Of a DNA stretch of 64,000 nt, positions 1 to 8,690 are shown one piece after another. The DNA lies in contig JAHJHT010000006.1 of the NCBI GenBank assembly GCA_018823835.1, forward strand, positions 1-64,000, given 5' to 3'. The DNA comes from Alphaproteobacteria bacterium (lineage in GTDB: Bacteria > Pseudomonadota > Alphaproteobacteria > Rhizobiales > Rhizobiaceae). The notes under the pieces were generated by a model. That model made no database searches, was not told the DNA's origin, and worked only from the letters and a program-made list of their open reading frames with translations. Position numbers and translations under genes: made by a program. The stretch's first letter is position 1, and each line of letters begins with the position of its first letter.

Positions 1-201
1 AAGAGCCGCATCGACCTGCAGAAGACCTTCACCACCAGCCTGATGGACTCCGTCGAGCGCGGTGTCGGTCAGCTCGTCGATGCCGACATGAACAAGGAAT
101 CGACCCGCCTCCAGGCCCTGCAGGTTCAGCAGCAGCTTGGCATTCAGGCACTGTCGATTGCCAACGGCAACTCGCAGTCGATCCTGTCGCTGTTCCGTTA
201 A
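1..201 (+). CDS. fla: Flagellin, C-terminal fragment (cut by window start)
   Basis: The reading frame is open from base 1 and ends at TAA 199-201, giving the last 66 residues of a flagellin. The residues are almost the same as the C-terminal end of the next gene (both contain [17 protein letters not shown] and QQQLGIQAL). This is the conserved D0/D1 helical end that packs in the filament core. It ends in SLFR where the second gene ends in SLFQN. Tandem flagellin genes are typical of the complex filaments of rhizobia. The start is outside the window, so only the end can be annotated. Confidence 0.95.
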   Translation, partial: KSRIDLQKTFTTSLMDSVERGVGQLVDADMNKESTRLQALQVQQQLGIQALSIANGNSQSILSLFR

Positions 202-242
202 GCGACCAACGATCTCTGAGCGGGGCCTCCAGCCCCGCAGCC

Positions 243-276
243 ACGGGCCGCGCGAAAGCGCGGCCCGTTTTCGTTT
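243..276 (+). terminator. Rho-independent terminator after first flagellin
   Basis: A perfect 11-bp stem (243-253 with 258-268) is closed by a GAAA tetraloop and followed by TTTTCGTTT. It lies 41 nt after the flagellin stop. It separates the two flagellin transcription units. Confidence 0.85.
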
Positions 277-328
277 ATCGACGAAAAATGAATTTTGCTC
301 GCATCACCCCGCAGGCTTTAATTCCGCA

Positions 329-357
329 TTAACCATATCGCCTGTAGTTATGGTTAA
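329..357 (+). promoter_or_regulatory. Inverted pair of CtrA-like half sites upstream of second flagellin
   Basis: A perfect 9-bp inverted repeat, TTAACCATA (329-337) and TATGGTTAA (349-357), has an 11-nt centre. TTAACCAT is the known alphaproteobacterial CtrA half-site octamer, and it is present here on both strands. The repeat lies 114 nt upstream of the flagellin GTG start. CtrA control is inferred from the motif only. Confidence 0.45.
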
Positions 358-470
358 CCAATGCCTTAGGCAGGCAGACCGAGCGCGGTCAGTAGGCATG
401 ATGCCGCTTCGCCTGGTTGGTCGGGATACGGCACGCGCAAGCCTGCCGACACAAAGAGGGGTGAGTAATC

Positions 471-1466
471 GTGTCAAGCATCATGACGAACGCTTCGGCG
501 ATGACGGCGCTTCAGACGCTCAGTGCGACCAATAAGTCGCTCGAGACGACGCAGAGCCGAATCTCCACCGGCTATCGTGTCGCGGAAGCGAAGGACAACG
601 CAGCCTACTGGTCGATAGCGACCACCATGCGATCCGACAACAAGGCGCTCTCGGTCGTCCAGGATGCTCTGGGCCTCGGCGCTTCCAAGGTCGACACGGC
701 CTACACCGCCATGAACAAGATCATGGAGCGGGTCGACGAAATCAAGGTCAAGCTGGTCGCCGCGGTCGGCGCAAGTGCCGAGAACAAGGACAAGATCCAG
801 TCCGAAATCTCCGCCCTCCAGCAGCAGCTCAAGAGCTTCGCCGAATCAGCCAGCTTCTCGGGCACCAACTGGCTGTCGGTCGACTCGACCGTTGCCGCAG
901 GCAATCCTTCCGCCGGCACCCACGCCGACGCCGAGATCGTTTCCTCCTTCACCCGCGATGCCGCGGGCAATGTGGTGCTGTCGAAGATCAAGATCGACGT
1001 CCAGTCGATCAAGCTCTACGACGCCGCAGCCACGACGGAAGAAACCAAGGGCATCGTCGAGGGCCTTCGCCTCGCGACGACCGGCGTTCGCGACGACACG
1101 GGAACCGCGGGTGTGGGCGGCACGATCGCCGGCACCGACGCCTACTCGGTTTCGACGCTCACCGTCGTGGGCTTCACCGACGCGCAGGTCACCCAGATGA
1201 TCACCGTGGCGGACCAGACGCTTTCCGAAATCGCCGATGCCGCCACCAAGCTGGGCGCGGCAAAGAAGCAGATCGACCTCCAGAAGGAATTCACCACCAG
1301 CCTGATGGACTCGATCGAGCGCGGTGTCGGCCAACTCGTCGACGCCGACATGAACAAGGAGTCCACCCGTCTCCAGGCCCTGCAGGTCCAGCAGCAGCTT
1401 GGCATTCAGGCGCTCCAGATCGCCAACAGCAACGCCCAGCGCGTGCTCTCGCTGTTCCAGAACTAG
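471..1466 (+). CDS. fla: Flagellin
   Basis: This 331-residue flagellin is exported by the flagellar type III system and polymerises into the filament. The N-terminal D0/D1 part (residues 1 to about 140, with MTNASAMTAL and ISTGYRVAEAKDNAAYW) and the C-terminal D1/D0 part (from about 245) are conserved. The middle is short and Thr/Ala-rich, as in rhizobial flagellins. The GTG start at 471 is chosen because the SD GAGGGGTGA (456-464) precedes it by 6 nt and the protein then begins like other rhizobial flagellins. It has its own terminator, and fliF follows after 221 nt. Confidence 0.95.
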   Translation: MSSIMTNASAMTALQTLSATNKSLETTQSRISTGYRVAEAKDNAAYWSIATTMRSDNKALSVVQDALGLGASKVDTAYTAMNKIMERVDEIKVKLVAAVGASAENKDKIQSEISALQQQLKSFAESASFSGTNWLSVDSTVAAGNPSAGTHADAEIVSSFTRDAAGNVVLSKIKIDVQSIKLYDAAATTEETKGIVEGLRLATTGVRDDTGTAGVGGTIAGTDAYSVSTLTVVGFTDAQVTQMITVADQTLSEIADAATKLGAAKKQIDLQKEFTTSLMDSIERGVGQLVDADMNKESTRLQALQVQQQLGIQALQIANSNAQRVLSLFQN

Positions 1467-1499
1467 CGGCCCGCGTCACTCCGGGGTCCGCTATTTGAC

Positions 1500-1550
1500 T
1501 AGAGCCCATTCCACGCCGGAAGGTCCGGCGAGGAACGGGCTCTAAGCTTT
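1500..1550 (+). terminator. Terminator after second flagellin
   Basis: A two-part stem pairs TAGAGCCC (1500-1507) with GGGCTCTA (1537-1544), and inner GCCGGA (1515-1520) with TCCGGC (1524-1529). AAGCTTTT follows. It ends the monocistronic flagellin transcript before the fliF unit. Confidence 0.75.
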
Positions 1551-1687
1551 TGTATCACCTGACTTTTCAAGACCGGGAATCAGCCGCTTTCTGCACCGAC
1601 TTTTTCGGTCCGAACGGCCCGTCCTATCATTTTCGCACAAGCTTCAAGCTCTAACCTCGGATGGTGCGTCTATCCGGGAGTCGAACC

Positions 1688-3346
1688 GTGCCAGAGCAGT
1701 TGAAGCCAATCGTCCAGAACCTGCTCGACTTCGGTCCGCGCCGGCTGGCCATGATGGGCGCCGTTCTCGCTCTGGTGCTTGCCGTCATCGCCGTCGGCTC
1801 GATCTATCTCAACCGCCCCGCTTACGAGACGCTGTATGTCGGCCTGGAACGGTCGGACGTGAACCAGATCGGCCTCGTGCTGGGCGAGGCCGGCATCGGC
1901 TTCGACGTGGCATCCGACGGCACGACCGTGCTCGTCCCGGCCGGCAAGACCGCGCAAGCCCGCATGATGCTGGCCGAAAAGGGACTGCCGACCAGCGCCA
2001 ATGCCGGTTACGAGCTCTTCGACAATGTCGGCTCGCTCGGCCTGACCTCCTTCATGCAGCAGATCACCCGGGTGCGCGCCCTGGAAGGCGAGATTGCCCG
2101 CACAATCCAGTCGATCGCCGGCATCCGCGCCGCCCGCGTCCACATCGTGATGTCGGAACGCGCCAACTTCCGCCGCGACGAGCAGAAGCCCTCGGCTTCC
2201 GTGGTCATCCGCTCGAGCGGCATGGACGCCGCCCGCAGCGCGGTGTCCATACGCTATTTGGTCGCCGCTGCCGTTCCGGGCCTCAACCCGCAGGACGTCA
2301 CCGTCCTCGATTCGACCGGGACGCTGCTCGCCGCCGGCGACGATCCTAACAACAACAGCGCCAGCCAGTCGCTCAACGTCGAGCGCAACATCGAGCTGCA
2401 GATCGAGGACAACATCCGGCGCGCCCTGGCCCCCTACCTTGGCCCGGACAATTTCCGCGCCAGCGTCAAGGCCGACGTGAACACCGACTCGCGCCAGACC
2501 CAGGAGACAATCTTCGATCCTGAATCGCGGGTCGAGCGGTCGATCCAGGTGGTGAAATCGAACGAGAACGCCAGCCAGAAATCGGCCAGTTCGCCGACGA
2601 CCGTGGAGCAGAACCTTCCCGAGGCGGACCTTGCATCGGCTGACGGCCCGCAGTCTTCCGAGCAGAGCGAGCGCAAGGAAGAGACCACCAACTACGAGAT
2701 GAACTCCAAGCGCATCGAGACCGTCAGCAACGGCTATACCGTCACCAAGATGTCGGTCGCCGTCGTCGTCAACCAGCAGCGGCTGACCGCCATCCTGGGC
2801 GACACGGCCACACCCGAACAGATCGCCGCCCGCGTTGCCGAAATCCAGAAGCTGGTCGCTTCGGCAACCGGCTTCAGCGAAATCCGCGGCGACGTCATCA
2901 GCGTTTCGGCGGTCGAGTTCATCGACGGCCTCGACGGCGAAGAGATCGCCGCGCCCGGCATGCTGGACTCGATCGGCCGCCACGCCGGCACGATGATCAA
3001 CGCCGCTTCCTTCATCGTCGTCGCCTTCCTGCTCGCCTTCTTCGGCCTCAAGCCGATGGTCGCGGCGATGAGCCAGCCGACCCCGGCGCTTGCCGCGCCC
3101 GGAGCGTCGTCGGCAGCCGACGATTCGCAGCGCACCCTGCCAAGCCCGCAGGCCGCCAACTCCCCGGGCACTCCGGAATCGGCGGCGGCTTCGATCCCCG
3201 GAGCACGCGCCGGTTCGACGCCACTCGACGAGCTGCGCCAGAAGATCCGCCCGGCGCCGCAGGACAGACTCGCCCGCATGGTCGACCTCAATGAGGAGCG
3301 CACCGCGCAGATCCTGCGCAAGTGGTCGCATCAGGAGGCCTCCTAG
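1688..3346 (+). CDS. fliF: Flagellar MS-ring protein FliF
   Basis: FliF forms the inner-membrane MS ring, the platform for the rotor and export apparatus. The 552 residues show a first membrane helix (about 20-42), a YscJ/FliF ring-building domain with YVGLERSDVNQI, a periplasmic region, a second helix (about 432-458, INAASFIVVAFLLAFFGL) and a cytoplasmic tail that should bind FliG. The GTG at 1688 is preferred over ATG 1661 because GGGAG (1676-1680) precedes it by 7 nt and the protein then starts directly with the cytoplasmic lead-in (PEQLKPIVQNL). It starts the fliF - fliH-like - motBCD operon. Confidence 0.95.
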   Translation: MPEQLKPIVQNLLDFGPRRLAMMGAVLALVLAVIAVGSIYLNRPAYETLYVGLERSDVNQIGLVLGEAGIGFDVASDGTTVLVPAGKTAQARMMLAEKGLPTSANAGYELFDNVGSLGLTSFMQQITRVRALEGEIARTIQSIAGIRAARVHIVMSERANFRRDEQKPSASVVIRSSGMDAARSAVSIRYLVAAAVPGLNPQDVTVLDSTGTLLAAGDDPNNNSASQSLNVERNIELQIEDNIRRALAPYLGPDNFRASVKADVNTDSRQTQETIFDPESRVERSIQVVKSNENASQKSASSPTTVEQNLPEADLASADGPQSSEQSERKEETTNYEMNSKRIETVSNGYTVTKMSVAVVVNQQRLTAILGDTATPEQIAARVAEIQKLVASATGFSEIRGDVISVSAVEFIDGLDGEEIAAPGMLDSIGRHAGTMINAASFIVVAFLLAFFGLKPMVAAMSQPTPALAAPGASSAADDSQRTLPSPQAANSPGTPESAAASIPGARAGSTPLDELRQKIRPAPQDRLARMVDLNEERTAQILRKWSHQEAS

Positions 3347-3984
3347 TGGCAGTCGTCGACCTTTCCGACCTGCTACAGGATTTTGGTGCAAGCCCGCTGC
3401 CCCTGCCCGCCGCGATGGCGGAACCGCGCCCGGTCGCCAGGGCAGAAACGCCTCCTCCCGTCGACTGGCCGAAGGCCGATCCCGAACAGGACGTCCAGGC
3501 CGAGATCGCCAAGGCGGAAGCTGCGATCGAGGAGCGCCTGACGCTCGCGCACAACGCCGCGCTCGATGAACTGAAGCTTGCGCACGCCACCGAACTGGAG
3601 GCCATGCTGCAGAACTTCGGCAAGTCGGCCGCAGAGACCATCGCCGCCCGGATGGACGAAATGGAAAGCCGCATCGGCGAGCAGTCGGCCTCGGCGGCGA
3701 CACGGATTCTGGGCGCCTTCCTCAGCGAGGAATTGCAGAAGCGCTCGCTTGAAAGCCTCGCGCAGTCGATCCGCGCCGCAGTCACCGACCGCGAAGCCGT
3801 CCGCATCGAGGTACGTGGCCCGCAGTCCCTGTTTGCAACGTTGAGCGAGTCGCTCGGCGACCGCGCCGGCGAGTTCGACTTCATCGAGGCGCCGGGCTTC
3901 GACCTCGTCGTCAACATCGACGGAAATCTCTTTGAGACGCGCCTGTCCGAATGGGCAACCGTGCTTTCGGACATCCTCTCATGA
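3346..3984 (+). CDS. FliH-like protein (putative export ATPase regulator)
   Basis: This 212-residue soluble protein overlaps the fliF stop by one base. The GTG start at 3346 has AGGAGG 7 nt upstream. It has a Pro/Ala-rich N-terminus, a long charged coiled coil (about 45-120, AEIAKAEAAIEERL onward) and a compact C-terminal domain ending near LSEWATVLSDILS. This is the layout of FliH/YscL, which tethers and restrains the export ATPase FliI. Rhizobial FliH is poorly conserved and often left as hypothetical. The assignment rests on architecture and on position between fliF and motB. It could be another basal-body adaptor. Confidence 0.55.
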   Translation: MAVVDLSDLLQDFGASPLPLPAAMAEPRPVARAETPPPVDWPKADPEQDVQAEIAKAEAAIEERLTLAHNAALDELKLAHATELEAMLQNFGKSAAETIAARMDEMESRIGEQSASAATRILGAFLSEELQKRSLESLAQSIRAAVTDREAVRIEVRGPQSLFATLSESLGDRAGEFDFIEAPGFDLVVNIDGNLFETRLSEWATVLSDILS

Positions 3985-5255
3985 GCATAACCGCCGACGA
4001 CGAACCAAAACACGAGATCATCATCGTCAAGCGTGGTCATGGCGACCACGAAGAGGGCCATCACGGCGGCGTCTGGAAGATCGCCTTCGCCGACTTCATG
4101 ACGGCCATGATGTGCTTCTTTCTCGTCATGTGGCTGATCAATGCCTCGAATGAGCAGACCCAGGCGGCCGTTGCCAGCTACTTCAATCCGGTCAAGCTCA
4201 TCGACCGCAACTCGTCGAAGAAGGGTCTCGAGGATGTCGGCGACGGCCCCCATTCGGCTGGCGCCTCTTCCGACACCTCCGCGTCGGAGCAGGTCAAGCC
4301 GACCGAGGGCGTTCTCACAGCCAACCCGTCGACCCAGAAGGAGGACGACGCCTCCAAGAGCGAGAACCATTCCGACAAGTACCTGTTCGCAAATCCCTAC
4401 GCTGTCCTGTCGGAGATCGCCGAGGAGACGGGCGTGCTGCAAAATATCAGTGAAAAGGGCGACGGCGGCGCGCAGTTATCCGGTCCCTCGAGCGGCGCCT
4501 CCGGCGGCGAGGCCTACCGCGATCCCTTCGCCCCGGACTTCTGGACGCAGCAGGTCGCATCGGCACCCGAAACAGCGCAGGGCGCGGTTCGCAAGCCGAA
4601 AATGGACGGCGACAATCGCACCGAAACGCCCGAGGACGTCATGATGGAGGCCGTCCCGTCCGATACTGCCCCCTTGCAGGAGCTTGCCGGCAAGAAGCCG
4701 AAGGCGGTGGCGGCAGAGGACCACGCCGACCCGGCCAAGACGGACGAGCACGCCGAGCCGGTCGACAAGGAAGAGAAGGCGCCGAGCGCCGAAACCGTCA
4801 AGGCGGCCGACGCCATCCGCGAGGAACTGGCGCAGAGCTTGGCCGCCGATCCCAAGATCGCCGAGGGACTGTCGGTCGTTGCTGGGGAAAAGGGCGTCGT
4901 GATTTCCGTGACCGACCAGTTCGACTTTGGCATGTTCGAGATCGGCTCGGCCCTGCCACGCCGGGAACTCGTGCTTGCCATGGAAAAGATCGGCAAGACG
5001 CTGGCCGAGCAGAAGGGAACGCTCACCATCAATGGCCATACCGACGCACGTCCGTTCCGTAGCGCCGACTATGACAACTGGCGGCTGTCGAGCGCGCGCG
5101 CACACTCGGCCTACTACATGCTGGTCCGCGGCGGCCTCGACGAGGCACGCATCACCGAGGTGTCCGGCCATGCCGACCGCGAACTGAAAGACACGAACGA
5201 TCCGTTCGGCGCCAGCAACCGCCGCATCGAGATCCTGCTGGACGTCGACGGATGA
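3981..5255 (+). CDS. motB: Flagellar motor stator protein MotB
   Basis: MotB is the peptidoglycan-anchored stator subunit that conducts protons with MotA. The 424 residues begin with a charged cytoplasmic tail, then one membrane helix (about 28-55, FADFMTAMMCFFLVMWLIN) that carries the conserved proton-binding Asp (residue 38). A long, acidic, low-complexity periplasmic linker follows (about 60-290), longer than in enteric MotB. The C-terminal OmpA-like peptidoglycan-binding domain (about 306-424) has NGHTDARPF and ASNRRIEILL. ATG 3981 overlaps the upstream stop as ATGA. motA is not in this window. Confidence 0.95.
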   Translation: MSITADDEPKHEIIIVKRGHGDHEEGHHGGVWKIAFADFMTAMMCFFLVMWLINASNEQTQAAVASYFNPVKLIDRNSSKKGLEDVGDGPHSAGASSDTSASEQVKPTEGVLTANPSTQKEDDASKSENHSDKYLFANPYAVLSEIAEETGVLQNISEKGDGGAQLSGPSSGASGGEAYRDPFAPDFWTQQVASAPETAQGAVRKPKMDGDNRTETPEDVMMEAVPSDTAPLQELAGKKPKAVAAEDHADPAKTDEHAEPVDKEEKAPSAETVKAADAIREELAQSLAADPKIAEGLSVVAGEKGVVISVTDQFDFGMFEIGSALPRRELVLAMEKIGKTLAEQKGTLTINGHTDARPFRSADYDNWRLSSARAHSAYYMLVRGGLDEARITEVSGHADRELKDTNDPFGASNRRIEILLDVDG

Positions 5256-6580
5256 AACCGCTCCGCGCATTCTGCCGGTTGGCGGGCGCCGCGGGTTTCG
5301 TGGCCGCTTCGGCCAATGGTCTGCGGGCCGAAGAGGCCCAGCTTCAACCCTACCAGATGGTGCGCTCGCTCGAACTGGTTCAGGATCGCATTGCCGGCGG
5401 CGATCATGCCGCCATGCCCATGCAGCGCAAGCTGCTTGAGATGATCGACGCGCGCTTTGCGGCAGACGACGGAACCCGCTTCGACAACATACTGAATCGC
5501 CGCGCCCTTCTCGTCTACGCGATGAGCGGCGGCAACCCGAGGACCGTCGAGTACGCCCTGACGAAGCTTGGCCAGGACGACCCCGTCGTCCAGCTCGGCG
5601 ACGGTATTCTGGCCTATATCCGGGGCGAACCGCTGGCCGCGCGCACTGCACTCGGCGGCGTCGACCCCATGGCCTACACGCCCGATCTCGGCGCCTCCCT
5701 GGCGCTGGTCAAGGCATCGGTGCTTGCCGAGCCGGAGCCGGAGGCCGCGCTCGCCCTGCTCGACAAGGCGCGCCTGCTCAGCCCCGGCACACTTGTCGAG
5801 GAGGCGGCCCTCCGCCGGTCGATCGCCATCGCGACCGGGCTTGGCGACATCAGGCGATTCCTGTTCCTCTCGGAGGAATATGTCCGCCGCTACCTGAGAT
5901 CGCCATACGCCAGCCAGTTCGCCGACACTTTCGTGGCCGGCGTCATCGCGCTCCATGTCGGGCTGGACCTTGCCGAGGTCACCACCATCGCGGGGCTGAT
6001 GGAGCCCGAGCAGGAAAAGGTCATCTACCTGCGCATCGCCCGCCAGGCCGCCATCGACGGTCTGACCGAACTCTCGGCCTTCGCGTCGGGGCGCGCCGAG
6101 GGCCGCGACGAGGATGCGCGCACGCTTCTCTATTCGAGCCTGTCCGGCGTGACCTCGGGCACGGTCAGCGACGTGCTCGCCAGGCTTTCGAAGATCGATC
6201 GCGACCAGCTGTCCGAAAGCGACAGGGAACTGCTCGACGCGGCAAGTGCCATCGCCACAGGGATGACCGCGGTGCCGGAAGGCCTGCCGGAGCAGGTGAT
6301 CAAGGCTCGGGCCAACCCGGTTCGCGAGGTTGGTCCCGAACCCGTTCCTGCCGCGGCTGCGCCGGCTGACGACCATGGCCAGGAACCCGTTGCGGCGCCG
6401 GCCGCGGGCCACGGCCAGGAACCTGTCCAGCAGGCTGCGGTGCAATCGCATTCGCCTGCGCCGCTGAATGGTCCGGCGCGCAGCATCGATGCCGCGGCCG
6501 ACGAGACAGACGCCATGATGGCCGCGACGCGTGCCAAGCTGACAGACATTGACAAGTTGCTCGGGGAGATGCCGGAATGA
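5252..6580 (+). CDS. motC: Chemotaxis/motility protein MotC
   Basis: MotC is a periplasmic protein known only from rhizobia and relatives. In Sinorhizobium it is needed to stabilise MotB. A signal peptide is visible (basic start, hydrophobic AGAAGFVAASANG, cleavage near AEEAQ). The body is helical and repeat-like, and residues 350-420 are Pro/Ala/Gln-rich with repeated GQEPV. The 442-residue length fits the family. The start overlaps motB as ATGA and the end overlaps motD in the same way, which argues for tightly coupled synthesis of these periplasmic and membrane partners. Confidence 0.92.
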   Translation: MKPLRAFCRLAGAAGFVAASANGLRAEEAQLQPYQMVRSLELVQDRIAGGDHAAMPMQRKLLEMIDARFAADDGTRFDNILNRRALLVYAMSGGNPRTVEYALTKLGQDDPVVQLGDGILAYIRGEPLAARTALGGVDPMAYTPDLGASLALVKASVLAEPEPEAALALLDKARLLSPGTLVEEAALRRSIAIATGLGDIRRFLFLSEEYVRRYLRSPYASQFADTFVAGVIALHVGLDLAEVTTIAGLMEPEQEKVIYLRIARQAAIDGLTELSAFASGRAEGRDEDARTLLYSSLSGVTSGTVSDVLARLSKIDRDQLSESDRELLDAASAIATGMTAVPEGLPEQVIKARANPVREVGPEPVPAAAAPADDHGQEPVAAPAAGHGQEPVQQAAVQSHSPAPLNGPARSIDAAADETDAMMAATRAKLTDIDKLLGEMPE

Positions 6581-7983
6581 CGAACGGGGTGGATCAGGCG
6601 CTGCCAAGGATCCTGATGCCGAGGACCGGCGCAGACCGGCAAACGTCTCGCGACGCTGAGGCTGGTCCCGGCTTCGACGAGGCGTTGGGCAACGCCTTGA
6701 AGTCGAGGCCTGGCGCCGAGACTGAGCAGGCCGACGCCGACCGCGATGCTCCGCGTTTTGGCGCGCGGTTCGGCGCTGCCATCCAACGCATCGAAAGCTT
6801 CGGGCGCAGGTTCGAGCTCCGTTTGCCGGATCGCGGTCAGGACGATGCACCGGACGCCCCCCTGCCCGACGGGTCTGCCCCGACCACCGATGAAGCGATA
6901 GAAGCTGATGCACCGACCCATCCCCGCAAGACGGCGAAAGCTTCGAAGGAAGAGCCCGAGGTGGATGCCTCGCCTGCGCTCGTGTCGGCTGACGTCCCTG
7001 AACAGCCCGAACCCGCCGAAGCAACTGCCGTGAAGACCGCGCCGGATGAAACCGATCCGCCACAGGCCCAGGCGGCCGCCGGTGCAATGCGCCCCGACGT
7101 CGCGGCCACCCGTAGCGGCGAGTCCGCGCGTCGCGCGGCGCCAGCTACTCCCGTTGCCCGCATGGCAACCGGTTCCGTCAGCAGCGAGGTGGCCGAGGAC
7201 GGCGAGGCGGATTCGGGAACCGCCGATGGCGTCGAGCCGCGAACCCGCACGGTACAACCGGCCGCCGCGCCGCGCCGCGAGACCGCCGAGACCGAACTGG
7301 CGCCACCGACCGGCGTCCGCTCCCGATCGAGTTCGGCAAATGCAGACGCGTCATCCGACAGGACGGCGCCAAAGTCGGTCAACTCTGCCGCCGACAACGG
7401 ACGCTCCACGTCACGGGTCACCGTGATTTCCGAACAGATGATGCCGGCGCCCGCCCAGTCGACGTCGCTTTCGCTCGCAACGACGCTTGCAGCGAGCGGC
7501 GTGCTCAAGCCCGAATCGATCCGGATTGCGGCCGAGGCGCTGCCCATCGGCATGACTCCAGCCCACTCGCTTTCCATTCAATTGCACCCGGCCGAGCTCG
7601 GCATGGTGACCGCCAGCCTCAAATTCGTGGGCGACCAGCTCTCAATCGAGCTGCAGGTCGAAAACAACGAGGCGTATCGTGCCCTCCAGACCGACTCCGA
7701 GAGCCTGGTCAAGTCGCTGCGCGGCATGGGCTACGAGATCGACCGCGTCACGATATTGCAACCTGCAGCTGCTTCTTCAACCCAGGCGCGTCCAGACGGC
7801 GCCGGGGCCGGAGCTCAGCAATTTACTGGCAGCGGCCAGCAGTCGAACGCCGGCTCATCGGCCAGTGGCGGCGGAGGAACCAACGGTCAGCAGCCTGGAG
7901 GAGCACAGTCGGATGCCCGTCAAACCGGCCAGAACGGCCCTGCTGGCAACAATGATCGCGGTGCTGGCGGCGTGTATATCTAG
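6577..7983 (+). CDS. fliK: Flagellar hook-length control protein (MotD/FliK)
   Basis: This 468-residue protein was first called MotD in rhizobia and was later shown to be FliK, the secreted ruler for hook length. The N-terminal two thirds are disordered and rich in Ala, Pro, Glu and Thr. The conserved FliK C-terminal domain (about 324-395, LSIQLHPAELGMVTASLKF) switches export specificity at the FlhB gate. A Gly/Ser/Gln-rich tail follows. The start overlaps motC (ATGA). The last 71 nt are shared with the start of the transglycosylase gene in another frame. Confidence 0.92.
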   Translation: MTNGVDQALPRILMPRTGADRQTSRDAEAGPGFDEALGNALKSRPGAETEQADADRDAPRFGARFGAAIQRIESFGRRFELRLPDRGQDDAPDAPLPDGSAPTTDEAIEADAPTHPRKTAKASKEEPEVDASPALVSADVPEQPEPAEATAVKTAPDETDPPQAQAAAGAMRPDVAATRSGESARRAAPATPVARMATGSVSSEVAEDGEADSGTADGVEPRTRTVQPAAAPRRETAETELAPPTGVRSRSSSANADASSDRTAPKSVNSAADNGRSTSRVTVISEQMMPAPAQSTSLSLATTLAASGVLKPESIRIAAEALPIGMTPAHSLSIQLHPAELGMVTASLKFVGDQLSIELQVENNEAYRALQTDSESLVKSLRGMGYEIDRVTILQPAAASSTQARPDGAGAGAQQFTGSGQQSNAGSSASGGGGTNGQQPGGAQSDARQTGQNGPAGNNDRGAGGVYI

Positions 7984-8506
7984 CGCCGGCAAGGCACAGG
8001 CTGTCGAACCCGAAAATCCCTGCGAACCCGAGATCTTGCGGGCGTCCGAGCACTATGACATTCCGCTCGGCATCCTCTACGCTGTCGGGCTGGCCGAGAC
8101 AGGACGAAGCGGCAGCTTGCAGCCTAACGCACTGAATATTGGAGGGAAAGTCGTCTACCCGCGAACCCGACGCGAGGCACTGAAGGCATTCGAGGCGGCC
8201 CGCGCCTCAGGCGCGAAGTGGATCGACGTCGGCTGCATGCAGGTCAACCACCACTACCACGGCAGCGAGTTCAAGAGCGTCGCGGAGATGTTCGACCCCC
8301 GCCGAAACGTCGACTATGCGGCCCGCTTTCTGCTCACCCTGCACGCCCGCCACGATACCTGGTCGATGGCCGTCGCCCGCTACCATGCCGGCCCCGACAA
8401 CGACCCGGCGCAGAAGAAATATGTCTGCCGCGTCATCGCCAACATGGTTGCGACCGGCTTCGGAAACTGGACCGATAACGCCCGGAGTTTTTGCAACCCA
8501 GCGTAG
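7913..8506 (+). CDS. Lytic transglycosylase of the flagellar cluster
   Basis: This 197-residue protein probably opens peptidoglycan for the growing rod. It has a signal peptide with a lipobox-like LAAC, so it could be a lipoprotein. A soluble-lytic-transglycosylase-type fold follows: the likely catalytic Glu62 in VGLAETG, then GCMQVNHHYHG, RNVDYAARFL and VARYHAG. The ATG at 7913 is chosen because GGAGGAG (7897-7903) lies 9 nt upstream and the signal peptide then starts correctly. It matches the position of orf38 between fliK and rem in Sinorhizobium. Confidence 0.88.
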   Translation: MPVKPARTALLATMIAVLAACISSAGKAQAVEPENPCEPEILRASEHYDIPLGILYAVGLAETGRSGSLQPNALNIGGKVVYPRTRREALKAFEAARASGAKWIDVGCMQVNHHYHGSEFKSVAEMFDPRRNVDYAARFLLTLHARHDTWSMAVARYHAGPDNDPAQKKYVCRVIANMVATGFGNWTDNARSFCNPA

Positions 8507-8593
8507 AGTTCCGCATTATCGCCCCAGACCGGTTCCCGCCCGCCCGCAAGCCGGGACAGCAGCGGCGCCGCCCACGGTAACGTGCGGACTCGC

Positions 8594-8617
8594 AAGAAAT
8601 TACCTGTAAGAAATCAC
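8594..8617 (+). promoter_or_regulatory. Direct repeat upstream of rem
   Basis: AAGAAATTAC (8594-8603) and AAGAAATCAC (8608-8617) form a 10-bp direct repeat with one mismatch and a 14-nt period, 74 nt upstream of the rem start. In Sinorhizobium the LuxR-type pair VisN/VisR activates rem, so this is a candidate site. No binding evidence is available here. Confidence 0.3.
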
Positions 8618-8690
8618 GGTTGTTCAGGATTAATGACAGGAGCTAACTCTTCGTAATCAGTTGAAAACTTCTGATTCGGAGGGCGGGCCG

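Noticed and set aside
1670-3703. Long 677-residue frame on the minus strand across fliF and the FliH-like gene
   Set aside because: It is antisense to real flagellar genes, is very Arg/Gly-rich and shows no domain. High GC content keeps such frames open.
4250-4900. Possible gene fusion in MotB because of the long linker
   Set aside because: The reading frame is continuous, acidic and low-complexity. Long linkers are normal in rhizobial MotB.
8661-8690. TTG start for rem ten codons upstream
   Set aside because: No SD precedes it, while GTG 8691 has a good SD and matches the family N-terminus.
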